Positions 57,299 to 64,000 of a DNA stretch of 64,000 nucleotides are shown piece after piece. Source of the DNA: Lawsonella clevelandensis (GTDB lineage: Bacteria > Actinomycetota > Actinomycetes > Mycobacteriales > Mycobacteriaceae); NCBI RefSeq assembly GCF_001293125.1, contig NZ_CP009312.1, forward strand, positions 680,192 to 744,191. Reading direction: 5' to 3'. Both the position numbers and the translations under genes were made by a program. Within the stretch, counting starts at the first letter, position 1; each line of letters starts with the position of its first letter. The notes under the pieces were generated by a model that ran no database searches, was not told the origin of the DNA, and worked only from the letters and a program-made list of their open reading frames with translations.

Positions 57299-58543
57299 CT
57301 AAAGAATGAAGTTCGGGATGCGGTGCGGATCGCAAGACTTTGCCTCCGGCAATTCCTGGCCTACCAGAGCAGCTACCGCTGCCACTGCGGAGAGCGGCGT
57401 ATGGAGAATACCGTTGCGGCCATGCCCGGTGGCCACCACCAGGCGACCATCCAAGGCCTCCTCGACCCGGCCCAGATAGGGCAGGTTGTCGATACTGCCC
57501 GGGCGGAGGCCGGCGATGCACTCGTAGAGTTCGTAGTCAGTGACGCCGGGGAAGAGAATCTCCGTGTCCTCCAGTAGCTGAAGGACACCGCCCACCGTCA
57601 CCTGACGGTCCTCCCCATGCTCGTATTCGGTGGCACCGATGAGCAGACCCCACGGACGCGGCACCAAATAGATGGGGCGGCCATGCACACGGCCGCGGAT
57701 TGTGCGCTTGGGCGGCTCTGGCACACCGGGGCGGAAGTGGAGGCGCAGCACCTCCCCCTTAATGGGGCGAATAGGTAGGTTAAGCCCCACGGTGGCCGCA
57801 AGGGCCTGGGAACCACTACCAGCTGCCAGTACCACCTGGTCGTAATTACCCACCTTGCCGTTCACCAGGTCGTTCAAGTCATCAATCTGGCGTTCACAGA
57901 GGGTGACGCCATAGGTTCCCTCGCACTGCTCACGCAGCGCCGCCAACAATTCGCGGTTATCGACAGAACGCTCCCCCTCGGTGAGGAGAGCCGCTCGAGC
58001 AGCCCGGCTCAGCGACGGCTCCAGCGCACGCAGCTCGCGGCGGGTGATCTTACGCATCCGCGCATCCACCGGATTATCCGAACCGGGGGCTAAGAAGGGC
58101 GCCACCCCGTCGATGGTGCCACCACGGGCCCACAGATCCTCCCGCTCAGTGACGTACTGGTAGATCTTCTCAAGATCCTCCACGTCACCCTCGTCCACAC
58201 CCACGTTCAAGGTGCCGACCGTGGAGGTGAAAACGTTGGGGTGGTCGGCGTTCAGTTTTCCGCCGAAACCCGGCCAATGGCGCAGCGAGGCAGCCCCCAA
58301 GCGCAGCTGTTCATCCTCCCCCGGCCACGCTTCAGTGATGCCGCCGAGCATGCCGCCAGCACACCACCCAGCCGAGTTCCCCCAGGCGAGGGAAGGGTCA
58401 TAGACAGTGACGGTGAAGCCTGCCGAGGCCGCTTTGAGTGCGGTAGCGAGGCCGATAACAGATCCACCGACCACGGCGATGTTTGTCCCTAACGCTTTAC
58501 CACTGGAATCAGTCGCAGTAATACGTGAGCTGAGGTCAAACAT
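57299..58543 (-). CDS. thiO: Glycine oxidase
   Basis: A 414-residue FAD oxidase that makes the iminoglycine used by ThiG. FAD motif: IAVVGGSVIGLATALKAASAG (near residues 22-42), then YDPSLAWGNSAGWCAGGMLG. The substrate part includes LPIRPIKGEVLRLH and GRPIYLVPRPWGLLIGAT, and the C-terminal FAD loop is VVATGHGRNGILHTPLSA. It requires oxygen, which fits aerobic or microaerobic life. ATG 58543 follows GGGAG inside a TPP riboswitch. It leads the thiO-thiS-thiG operon. Confidence 0.92.
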   Translation of the reverse strand: MFDLSSRITATDSSGKALGTNIAVVGGSVIGLATALKAASAGFTVTVYDPSLAWGNSAGWCAGGMLGGITEAWPGEDEQLRLGAASLRHWPGFGGKLNADHPNVFTSTVGTLNVGVDEGDVEDLEKIYQYVTEREDLWARGGTIDGVAPFLAPGSDNPVDARMRKITRRELRALEPSLSRAARAALLTEGERSVDNRELLAALREQCEGTYGVTLCERQIDDLNDLVNGKVGNYDQVVLAAGSGSQALAATVGLNLPIRPIKGEVLRLHFRPGVPEPPKRTIRGRVHGRPIYLVPRPWGLLIGATEYEHGEDRQVTVGGVLQLLEDTEILFPGVTDYELYECIAGLRPGSIDNLPYLGRVEEALDGRLVVATGHGRNGILHTPLSAVAAVAALVGQELPEAKSCDPHRIPNFIL

Positions 58544-58551
58544 AAAAGCGC

Positions 58552-58660
58552 GCTCCCTTCGCCGGAATTATCCGGAGCAGGTTCAACCGGTCGGACTCCA
58601 CGAGTCCCTCTCAGCCTCTCCGCTCAGTGACGACATCACACCTCACCAGCGGAGGATCCG
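58552..58660 (-). promoter_or_regulatory. TPP riboswitch controlling thiO-thiS-thiG
   Basis: On the minus strand the order is CTCCGCT...AGCGGAG (P3 stem), GGCTGAGAGGGACT, AACCTGCTCCGGATAATTCC and GGCGAAGGGAG. The GGGAG at the 3' end serves as the thiO ribosome site, nine bases before ATG. Ligand binding would therefore block translation of thiO and, through coupling, the genes behind it. Confidence 0.93.
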
Positions 58661-58782
58661 TCGGTAGTTGACAGCCTGCCACAGACCGGACAGACCCGGA
58701 GGCTCCCGGGAAATAAATCTCTTCTTTATCTACTTATCTACCCTACTCGTTGAAATGTGGCACGCTAGGAGATGTGAAACTT

Positions 58783-59541
58783 ATGCCGTCCGAACCCACC
58801 TCCCGTTCCGCCGCAGCTCGCAGCCAGAGCACCGTCGCCCCCCGCGAACGACTCCAGGATGCCCACCTCTACCTGTGCGTAGACGCCCGGCGCCACCTAG
58901 ACGGAGACCGCCCCCGCTTCACCGCCCTGCGGGAACTCGCCGAGCAGGTCTGTGAAGGCGGCTGTGACATCATCCAGTTACGCGACAAAAACTCCGTGGG
59001 GGAACACGAACTGGGAAAGATGACGATCCTCGAACAACTGGAGGCACTGCGGGTACTTGCTGAGGTGGTGCACGCACACGGGGCACTGCTGGCCGTCAAC
59101 GACCGCATGGATGTGGCAGTCGCTGCCGGAGCCGACGTCGCTCACGTCGGACAAGACGACATTCCCACCGAGGTGGCCCGCCAGATTCTCGGTGACGACA
59201 CGGTGCTGGGCCTCAGCTGCCACTCCCCCGCCGATGTGGACTCCGCTCTGGCCAACCCCTTCATCGACTACTTCTGCACTGGCCCTATCTGGGCCACCCC
59301 CACCAAGCCCGGCCGCCCCGGCGTCGGCCTGGAGTTGGTGGATTATGCCGCCCGCCAACAAGCCAAAGCCCGCCAGCAGGCGGTCAAACCTTGGTTCGCT
59401 ATTGGAGGCGTCAACACCGACAACGCCCCCGAAGTGGTGGCAGCCGGGGCGAACCGGCTGGTGGTGGTGCGTGCCCTCACCGACGCCCCCGATCCCGTCG
59501 CCGCGGCCCGTGATCTTCGCGCCTGTGCCACTGGCGAATAG
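58783..59541 (+). CDS. thiE: Thiamine-phosphate synthase
   Basis: A 252-residue enzyme that joins hydroxymethylpyrimidine diphosphate and thiazole phosphate. Family residues are in [67 protein letters not shown] and [21 protein letters not shown] start it at ATG 58783, with AGGAG eleven bases upstream; GTG 58774 is another option. The first 30 residues are polar and variable. It is divergent from the thiO riboswitch. No thiD lies in the window. Confidence 0.92.
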   Translation: MPSEPTSRSAAARSQSTVAPRERLQDAHLYLCVDARRHLDGDRPRFTALRELAEQVCEGGCDIIQLRDKNSVGEHELGKMTILEQLEALRVLAEVVHAHGALLAVNDRMDVAVAAGADVAHVGQDDIPTEVARQILGDDTVLGLSCHSPADVDSALANPFIDYFCTGPIWATPTKPGRPGVGLELVDYAARQQAKARQQAVKPWFAIGGVNTDNAPEVVAAGANRLVVVRALTDAPDPVAAARDLRACATGE

Positions 59542-59642
59542 GCGAAGGCGTATCCACCTCACGAGCAACCAGACAAGTAACACAAAAACTGGCAGAATCG
59601 ACACTATAGGTAGGACTAGCCGCTGCCCGCTGTGTTTTGCGG

Positions 59643-59705
59643 GCTGCACCAGATGTATCAGCTGCACCGGCTGTGCCAGCTGTACAAGCTGTGTCAGATG
59701 AATCG
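59643..59705 (+). repeat. Seven imperfect 9-bp tandem repeats in the glnX leader
   Basis: Units run GCTGCACCA, GATGTATCA, GCTGCACCG, GCTGTGCCA, GCTGTACAA, GCTGTGTCA and GATGAATCG, directly before the glnX ribosome site. In one frame they read Cys at every third codon (CTRCISCTGCASCTSCVR, then stop) but no start codon opens that frame. The repeat could bind a regulator or an RNA-binding protein. Confidence 0.75.
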
Positions 59706-59725
59706 CTTGAGGAGGTTGTTCACCG

Positions 59726-61159
59726 ATGCGCCTCACTCCGCGTCAACGCCTCCTCCCCGAACGGCCCCTCACGGAACTACGTAACGCCGTCCAAAACCGC
59801 GCCATCGACAAAGCTCTCAACGCCAGCTTCGACTACGACGAAACCTCCGACAACCCTGTCAACAATCACGAGTTCAGTGTGCGGGAGCGACTCTCCTTCC
59901 TCCGCGGCTTCCTCTCCACCACCCCCGGAAAATTCTCCATCGTCACCACCCTGCTGTTGTTGTGCTGCATCATCCTGGGCGGCGCCTCCGCCTCCCTCAC
60001 CTTCGACCGGCAGCAGCAGCTCGACACCATGCTGCGCGAGTCGGAACCTCTCGCCCACGCCTCCCAACAGCTCTACAGTTCCCTCTCCCTCGCCGACACT
60101 GCCGCCACCACACAGTTCATGACCACTGAGGAGAACGACCAGGTAACGCGTCAATACGAACGCGCCATCATTAACGCTTCCACCAACGCAATCGGTTCCC
60201 GCTCCGGTGCCTCCACCTACGACAAAGCCGACCGAACGTTGCTCGTGCAGATTAACGCCAACATTCCTGTCTACACGGCCCGTATTGGCCAGGCTGTCGC
60301 CGAGCAGAGTATGAACAACCCGCTCACCATCATGCACCAGGCCGATGCCCGCTCCATCATGGAAGAGCAGCTGCTCCCTGACGCCGAACAGCTCTACAAA
60401 AACCGCTACGCCTCCATCAACGTGGCGCAGAAAGCCTGGGCGCGCCCCCTCTACGCCGCCGGTTTCTGCCTGATCCTGCTTATTGGCGCGCTGGTAGCCG
60501 CACAACTGTGGCTCACTCACGTCACCCGCCGCCGTTTTAACCTGGGGCTCCTGGCCGCCACCGTGCTGGCAATCGTCTCCCTCTTGTGGGTGTTGGTCTC
60601 CTCCGGTATCTCCTTCGCCACCGCCGACAGCAGCGTCCCCGACAACCACTCCATTTCCGAGATCCTCACCGACGCCCGCATTACCGCCCAGCAGATGCGC
60701 TCCCACGAGATGGTGGAACTCTCCCAGGCCAACGCCGGGTCGACCATCGACTCTGCACCGTTCCTCAAGAACATGGATAAGGTGACGGAGGCTGTCGACA
60801 CTTTCGCAGAACGCACCAACTCAGCAGAAACAGTAAAGCTCTCCGAGCAGACCACTACTGCTCTCCACGCGTGGCGGGATACCCACCAGGAGATGGTGGA
60901 CCAGCTGGCTGACGGAAACCGCAGGGAAGCTACTGCCATCGCCACCAGCATGGCCCGCAGTGCCGGCGGCGGACAGTTCAACGAGGTCGATGCACTTCTA
61001 CAACGCTGTATCAGCGCCGCCCGTGGTCAAGTTCGCGATAGTGCCAACCTCGCCCACAGCACGATCTTTGCCACCGGCGTGGGACTCGTCATCCTGCTGG
61101 TGCTGGAGTCCGTCTGTGTAGTTGCCGGGTTCCTCCCCCGCTACCGGGAGTACGAGTAA
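59726..61159 (+). CDS. glnX: GlnX-like membrane signalling protein
   Basis: A 477-residue protein with four transmembrane segments: KFSIVTTLLLLCCIILGGAS (about residues 69-88), YAAGFCLILLIGALVAAQLW (about 235-254), LGLLAATVLAIVSLLWVLVS (about 273-292) and TIFATGVGLVILLVLESVCV (about 450-469). Two extracytoplasmic helical domains (about 90-230 and 300-440) lie between. It is the GlnX family, which in mycobacteria and corynebacteria transmits amino-acid sensing by the lipoprotein GlnH to the kinase PknG. The glnH gene, normally adjacent, is absent here. GAGGAGG precedes ATG. It overlaps pknG by one base. Confidence 0.85.
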   Translation: MRLTPRQRLLPERPLTELRNAVQNRAIDKALNASFDYDETSDNPVNNHEFSVRERLSFLRGFLSTTPGKFSIVTTLLLLCCIILGGASASLTFDRQQQLDTMLRESEPLAHASQQLYSSLSLADTAATTQFMTTEENDQVTRQYERAIINASTNAIGSRSGASTYDKADRTLLVQINANIPVYTARIGQAVAEQSMNNPLTIMHQADARSIMEEQLLPDAEQLYKNRYASINVAQKAWARPLYAAGFCLILLIGALVAAQLWLTHVTRRRFNLGLLAATVLAIVSLLWVLVSSGISFATADSSVPDNHSISEILTDARITAQQMRSHEMVELSQANAGSTIDSAPFLKNMDKVTEAVDTFAERTNSAETVKLSEQTTTALHAWRDTHQEMVDQLADGNRREATAIATSMARSAGGGQFNEVDALLQRCISAARGQVRDSANLAHSTIFATGVGLVILLVLESVCVVAGFLPRYREYE

Positions 61160-63690
61160 TGAGCGAAGACACCACCGAACCGACCACCGAACCGACCGGG
61201 CCGACCCGCGCAACGGGGCCGACTGGGCCAACCGGGCCGACTGGGCCAACCGGGCCCGTCAGCGAACCCGCAACTGCCATGACCGCCATGACCGCCATGA
61301 CCGCCGCTGTCCCCTTCAACCTGGACGACGACGATGACGAGGACGAGTATTCGCTCTCTGAACTCCTCGCCCTGGGCGAACCCACCCTGCCCGACGCTGC
61401 GTCTACCTCCGCCTCCCCTCCGCACGGTGCCCCCAACGGCGCCCCCAACGGCGCCCCCAACGGCGCCCCCAACGGCAACCCCAACGGCAACCCCAGCGAC
61501 ACACCCACCGCTGCCATCAACACCCCCGACACTGACGACGTCAGTACCGTCGGCGTCGTCAAAGTCCCCGTCGTGCACGGCCCCAACGGCGGCGAACAAT
61601 TCCACCGCACCGACACCGCTGACCGCCTCACCACCGAATTCGAAGTTCAACAGCGGCCCGGTCGCCGCGTCGCCGATGGACTCGTCACCATCCCGTTCAT
61701 CACCCCCTATGATCCCCGCGACGCTCTGTTGAGCCGCGAAAAAGTCGCTAAAGTCGCCAAACAAAAAGGCGTCCCCCTCCCCCGCTTAAAACCTGGCGCC
61801 TGGGTAGGCGACCAATACGAAATCCAAGGCGTCATCGCTTACGGCGGTATGGGATGGATCTACATCGGCCGCGACCACAACGTCTCGGAACGCTGGGTCG
61901 TCTTTAAGGGCCTCCTCGACACCAACCGGGAAGAATCCCTCGAAGTCGCCCGCGCCGAAAAAGAATTCCTTGCACAGGTCACCCACCCCGGTATCGTCAA
62001 CATCTACAACTTCGTCATCGACCACAACCCTGCCCACCACAGCAGAACCCAACCCGACGATGCCAACTACATCGTCATGGAATACGTGGGCGGCCCCTCC
62101 CTGCGCACCGTCCGCAACTCCAACCCCGGGCACGTTCTTGACGTCACCCTCGCCATCGGCTACATCCTGGAAATCCTCCCTGCCCTCTACCACCTCCACT
62201 CCCTCGGACTCACCTACAACGACCTCAAACCCGAAAACATCATGCTCACCGAGGACCAGGTGAAGCTCATCGACATGGGAGCCGTCACCCCCATCGGCAA
62301 ATTCGGCTACATCTACGGCACTCCCGGTTTCCAAGCTCCCGAAATTGCCACCAGTGGCCCCTCCGTCGCCTCCGATATCTACACCGTCGGCCGCACCCTG
62401 GCCGCCCTCATCATGCGGCTTCCTCACAAAGACGGCGTCTACAAGCCCGGCATCCCGTCCCCCAGCGACGAACCACTCATGTACAAACATGACAACCTCT
62501 ACCGGCTCCTCCGCCGCGCCACCGACCCCAACCCAAAGCGGCGCTTCGTTTCCGCCGACGACATGTCCGTACAGCTCATGGGCGTACTGCGGGAGATTCT
62601 CTCCGAACGGGAAGGCCGCGAATACCCCTTCCTCTCCACCCAGTTCTCGCCCCAGCGCAACACCTTCGGCATCACCAAAGAGGTAGCCCGCACCGACTTC
62701 CTCCGCGATGGCCAGATGCACGACTTCCTCCTCAACCCGGAGTCACTCGCAGAGGCGCTCCCCCTCCCACTCTCCGGCCCGGACGATCCCGGCGTCCAAC
62801 TCGTCAACGCCACCAGCTACTCCACCCCGCAGGAACGTATCGACCAACTGATGGCCGCCCTGCAAAACCCCGACTCCCCCGCCCGTCACTCCACCGAAGT
62901 GCCCCTCGCCATCGTGCGCTCCTACATTGACCTGGGCGACCCCCGGATGGCCAAAGACATCCTCACGCAGATGCACCCCCACATCCTGGACTGGCGCTAC
63001 GAGTGGTTCCAGGGCATCACTAGCCTACTCAAGCACCACTACCGCTCCGCCTACCAGCACTTCGATAGAGTTCTCGACAGCCTTCCCGGCGAAACCGGCC
63101 CCAAACTAGCCCTCGCCTCCACCTCTGAACTCATCGTGCAAGACGAACTCGATATGTCCCTGGCCGAGAAGGAGGAGTGGCAGGCCATAGCCCGCAGCTA
63201 CTACCGCACCTGCTGGCGCTGCGACCACACCACCGTGTCGGCCGGCTTCGGCCTTGCCCGCCAGCTCAACCAGCTTGGAGAAGTCGACCGGGCCGTAAAC
63301 ACACTCTCCGAACTACTGTCCAACAACCGCCACTACCCGACGGCTGTGCTGACGGCTGTGCTGATGATGGTACGTCGCCCACCCGCCGAGCTGACGGAGG
63401 ATGCACTAGTGAAGGCAGCGGACATGCTAATGACGTTGCCGGAGACTGAACCCCGTATTCGGCAGATACGGATCGTTGTGTTGGAAGCAGCCCTGCGGTG
63501 GCTGCGCTACAACAAGCTGCGCTATGCCGAAAACCACAAGACCATTTTCCACCTGCATTTTTCGCGCAATGGTGTCCGTGGCGGGCTGGAGCGGAGTCTA
63601 CGCATTATGGCCCGCAACGCCCCCACCCGGGTGCACCGCTACCGTCTGGTGGATATGGCAAATACACTGCGGCCGGTCACCCTGTTCTAG
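61159..63690 (+). CDS. pknG: Serine/threonine protein kinase PknG without a rubredoxin motif
   Basis: An 843-residue cytoplasmic kinase. Order: an N-terminal low-complexity region (residues 1-150) with Gly-Pro-Thr and Asn-Gly-Ala-Pro repeats; kinase domain (about 215-480) with AYGGMGWIY, Lys250 in VVFKGLL, YNDLKPENIM with Asp355, and Asp372 in IDMGAV; a TPR domain (about 500-830). PknG phosphorylates the OdhI/GarA inhibitor of 2-oxoglutarate metabolism. In M. tuberculosis two CxxC motifs of a rubredoxin domain precede the kinase; here no Cys occurs before residue 240 and the stretch is only about 20 residues, as I recall for C. glutamicum. A CWRC pair (685, 688) lies in the TPR part. Confidence 0.92.
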   Translation: MSEDTTEPTTEPTGPTRATGPTGPTGPTGPTGPVSEPATAMTAMTAMTAAVPFNLDDDDDEDEYSLSELLALGEPTLPDAASTSASPPHGAPNGAPNGAPNGAPNGNPNGNPSDTPTAAINTPDTDDVSTVGVVKVPVVHGPNGGEQFHRTDTADRLTTEFEVQQRPGRRVADGLVTIPFITPYDPRDALLSREKVAKVAKQKGVPLPRLKPGAWVGDQYEIQGVIAYGGMGWIYIGRDHNVSERWVVFKGLLDTNREESLEVARAEKEFLAQVTHPGIVNIYNFVIDHNPAHHSRTQPDDANYIVMEYVGGPSLRTVRNSNPGHVLDVTLAIGYILEILPALYHLHSLGLTYNDLKPENIMLTEDQVKLIDMGAVTPIGKFGYIYGTPGFQAPEIATSGPSVASDIYTVGRTLAALIMRLPHKDGVYKPGIPSPSDEPLMYKHDNLYRLLRRATDPNPKRRFVSADDMSVQLMGVLREILSEREGREYPFLSTQFSPQRNTFGITKEVARTDFLRDGQMHDFLLNPESLAEALPLPLSGPDDPGVQLVNATSYSTPQERIDQLMAALQNPDSPARHSTEVPLAIVRSYIDLGDPRMAKDILTQMHPHILDWRYEWFQGITSLLKHHYRSAYQHFDRVLDSLPGETGPKLALASTSELIVQDELDMSLAEKEEWQAIARSYYRTCWRCDHTTVSAGFGLARQLNQLGEVDRAVNTLSELLSNNRHYPTAVLTAVLMMVRRPPAELTEDALVKAADMLMTLPETEPRIRQIRIVVLEAALRWLRYNKLRYAENHKTIFHLHFSRNGVRGGLERSLRIMARNAPTRVHRYRLVDMANTLRPVTLF
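61213..61257 (+). repeat. 9-bp tandem repeats encoding Thr-Gly-Pro in pknG
   Basis: Five units of ACxGGGCCx in frame give a collagen-like TGPTGPTGPTGPTGP tract. Such slippage-prone repeats in the disordered N-terminus may vary in number between strains. Confidence 0.85.
61426..61497 (+). repeat. 12-bp tandem repeats encoding Gly-Ala-Pro-Asn in pknG
   Basis: Six units, four of GGYGCCCCCAAC and two of GGCAACCCCARC, give GAPNGAPNGAPNGAPN followed by GNPNGNPS. Near-identical codons show recent expansion by slippage rather than selection on each residue. Confidence 0.85.
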
Positions 63691-63744
63691 TTTTTCGTAA
63701 CTATCGAGGGGACCGGCACGCGCGGTGTTGTAGAGGTGTGTAGG

Positions 63745-64000
63745 CTACTCTGCGAACTGGATGGCCTGGCGGGAGATTGCCAACTCCTCGTTAGTGGGCA
63801 CCACCATCACCGTCACCTTTGACTCCGGCGTAGAGATGATGCTTGGCTTACGGAAGTGATGGTTGTTGCTGTCCTTATCGATCTCAATGCCCAGTTCCTC
63901 CAGGCCGGCCAGACAGTCTTCGCGGATCTCGGGGGAATTCTCGCCAATGCCGGCGGTAAAGACGATGACGTCCACGCCGCCTAGCTCCACCATGTAGGCA
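63745..64000 (-). CDS. ackA: Acetate kinase, C-terminal part (cut by window edge)
   Basis: The last 84 residues are visible; the gene continues beyond the window. Acetate kinase interconverts acetyl phosphate and acetate with ATP. The diagnostic stretch is IVFTAGIGENSPEIREDCL, followed by EELGIEIDKDSNN and the nucleotide-site end VVPTNEELAISRQA. It converges on pknG. The order pknG next to ackA is conserved in Mycobacteriales, where pta usually lies upstream of ackA. Confidence 0.93.
   Translation of the reverse strand, partial: AYMVELGGVDVIVFTAGIGENSPEIREDCLAGLEELGIEIDKDSNNHHFRKPSIISTPESKVTVMVVPTNEELAISRQAIQFAE

Noticed and set aside
59620-59701. A cysteine-rich peptide (Cys at every third residue) upstream of glnX
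   Set aside because: The frame has no ATG, GTG or TTG start nearby, and the pattern is explained by the 9-bp DNA repeats. It is reported as a repeat instead.

Overview
The window comes from a Gram-positive actinobacterium of the order Mycobacteriales (Corynebacteriales). Several blocks of gene order match mycobacteria and corynebacteria: senX3-regX3 beside gpmA and mshA; proC next to a BldC-like regulator and the 33-residue ribosomal protein bS22; murB with a DUF2993 gene and a deoC homologue; def-xthA near a LytR_C gene and a DUF3263 gene; and glnX-pknG-ackA. Mycothiol synthesis (mshA) and a one-anchor SdhCAB complex fit the same group. G+C is moderate for the order, spacing is tight, and several genes are decayed or reduced, which suggests a host-associated lineage with a shrinking genome. 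A Lawsonella-like organism would fit, but that is inference.

Layout. 1-1.7 kb: end of hemD, a badly damaged hemB, a membrane protein. 2-3.7 kb: a kinase plus class II aldolase sugar operon. 3.9-12.3 kb, all minus strand: secreted protease, bS22, BldC-like regulator, proC, a membrane protein, regX3-senX3, gpmA, mshA. 12.4-23.5 kb: acyl-CoA ligase, SDR oxidoreductase, murB, methyltransferase, DUF2993 protein, a DeoC homologue without its catalytic residues, purU, DUF2516 and DUF445 membrane proteins, a lipoprotein and an unknown acidic protein. 23.7-27.4 kb: sdhCAB. 27.9-31.2 kb: GH65 disaccharide phosphorylase with beta-phosphoglucomutase. 31.3-36.5 kb: EEP-family membrane protein, lpd, an anchored protein, a YwiC-like protein. 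36.5-38.5 kb: an AT-rich stretch with a candidate 34-residue gene and two convergent paralogous secreted proteins. 38.9-43.9 kb: groEL under CIRCE control, an SRPBCC protein, a free-standing LeuA regulatory domain behind a leaderless mini-ORF, an M20 peptidase ending in a regular array of four hairpins, and an MMPL transporter remnant. 44.2-49.8 kb: LytR_C protein, DUF3263, thrC, def, xthA, a small secreted protein, ppk2. 50-59.5 kb: a large secreted protein and the thiamine locus (thiC; thiO-thiS-thiG; thiE) with two TPP riboswitches and an ABC exporter embedded in it. 59.6-64 kb: glnX, pknG and the end of ackA.

How the parts work together. Thiamine synthesis is split into a riboswitch-controlled thiC unit and a riboswitch-controlled thiO-thiS-thiG unit with thiE divergent. 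The GH65 enzyme and its mutase would feed phosphorolysed disaccharide into glycolysis, where gpmA acts; lpd and sdhCAB belong to central oxidation. GlnX and PknG normally form an amino-acid-sensing pathway with GlnH. Here glnH is not between them and PknG has no rubredoxin motif.

The most interesting points are the multiply broken hemB; the DeoC homologue that has lost its active site; the LeuA regulatory domain with no catalytic half; the hairpin array with a period of about 36 bp; the convergent pair of secreted paralogues, one of which seems to have lost its original start codon; the 9-bp tandem repeats in front of glnX; and the reduced GlnX-PknG module. No rRNA, tRNA, CRISPR array, insertion sequence or prophage was recognised.
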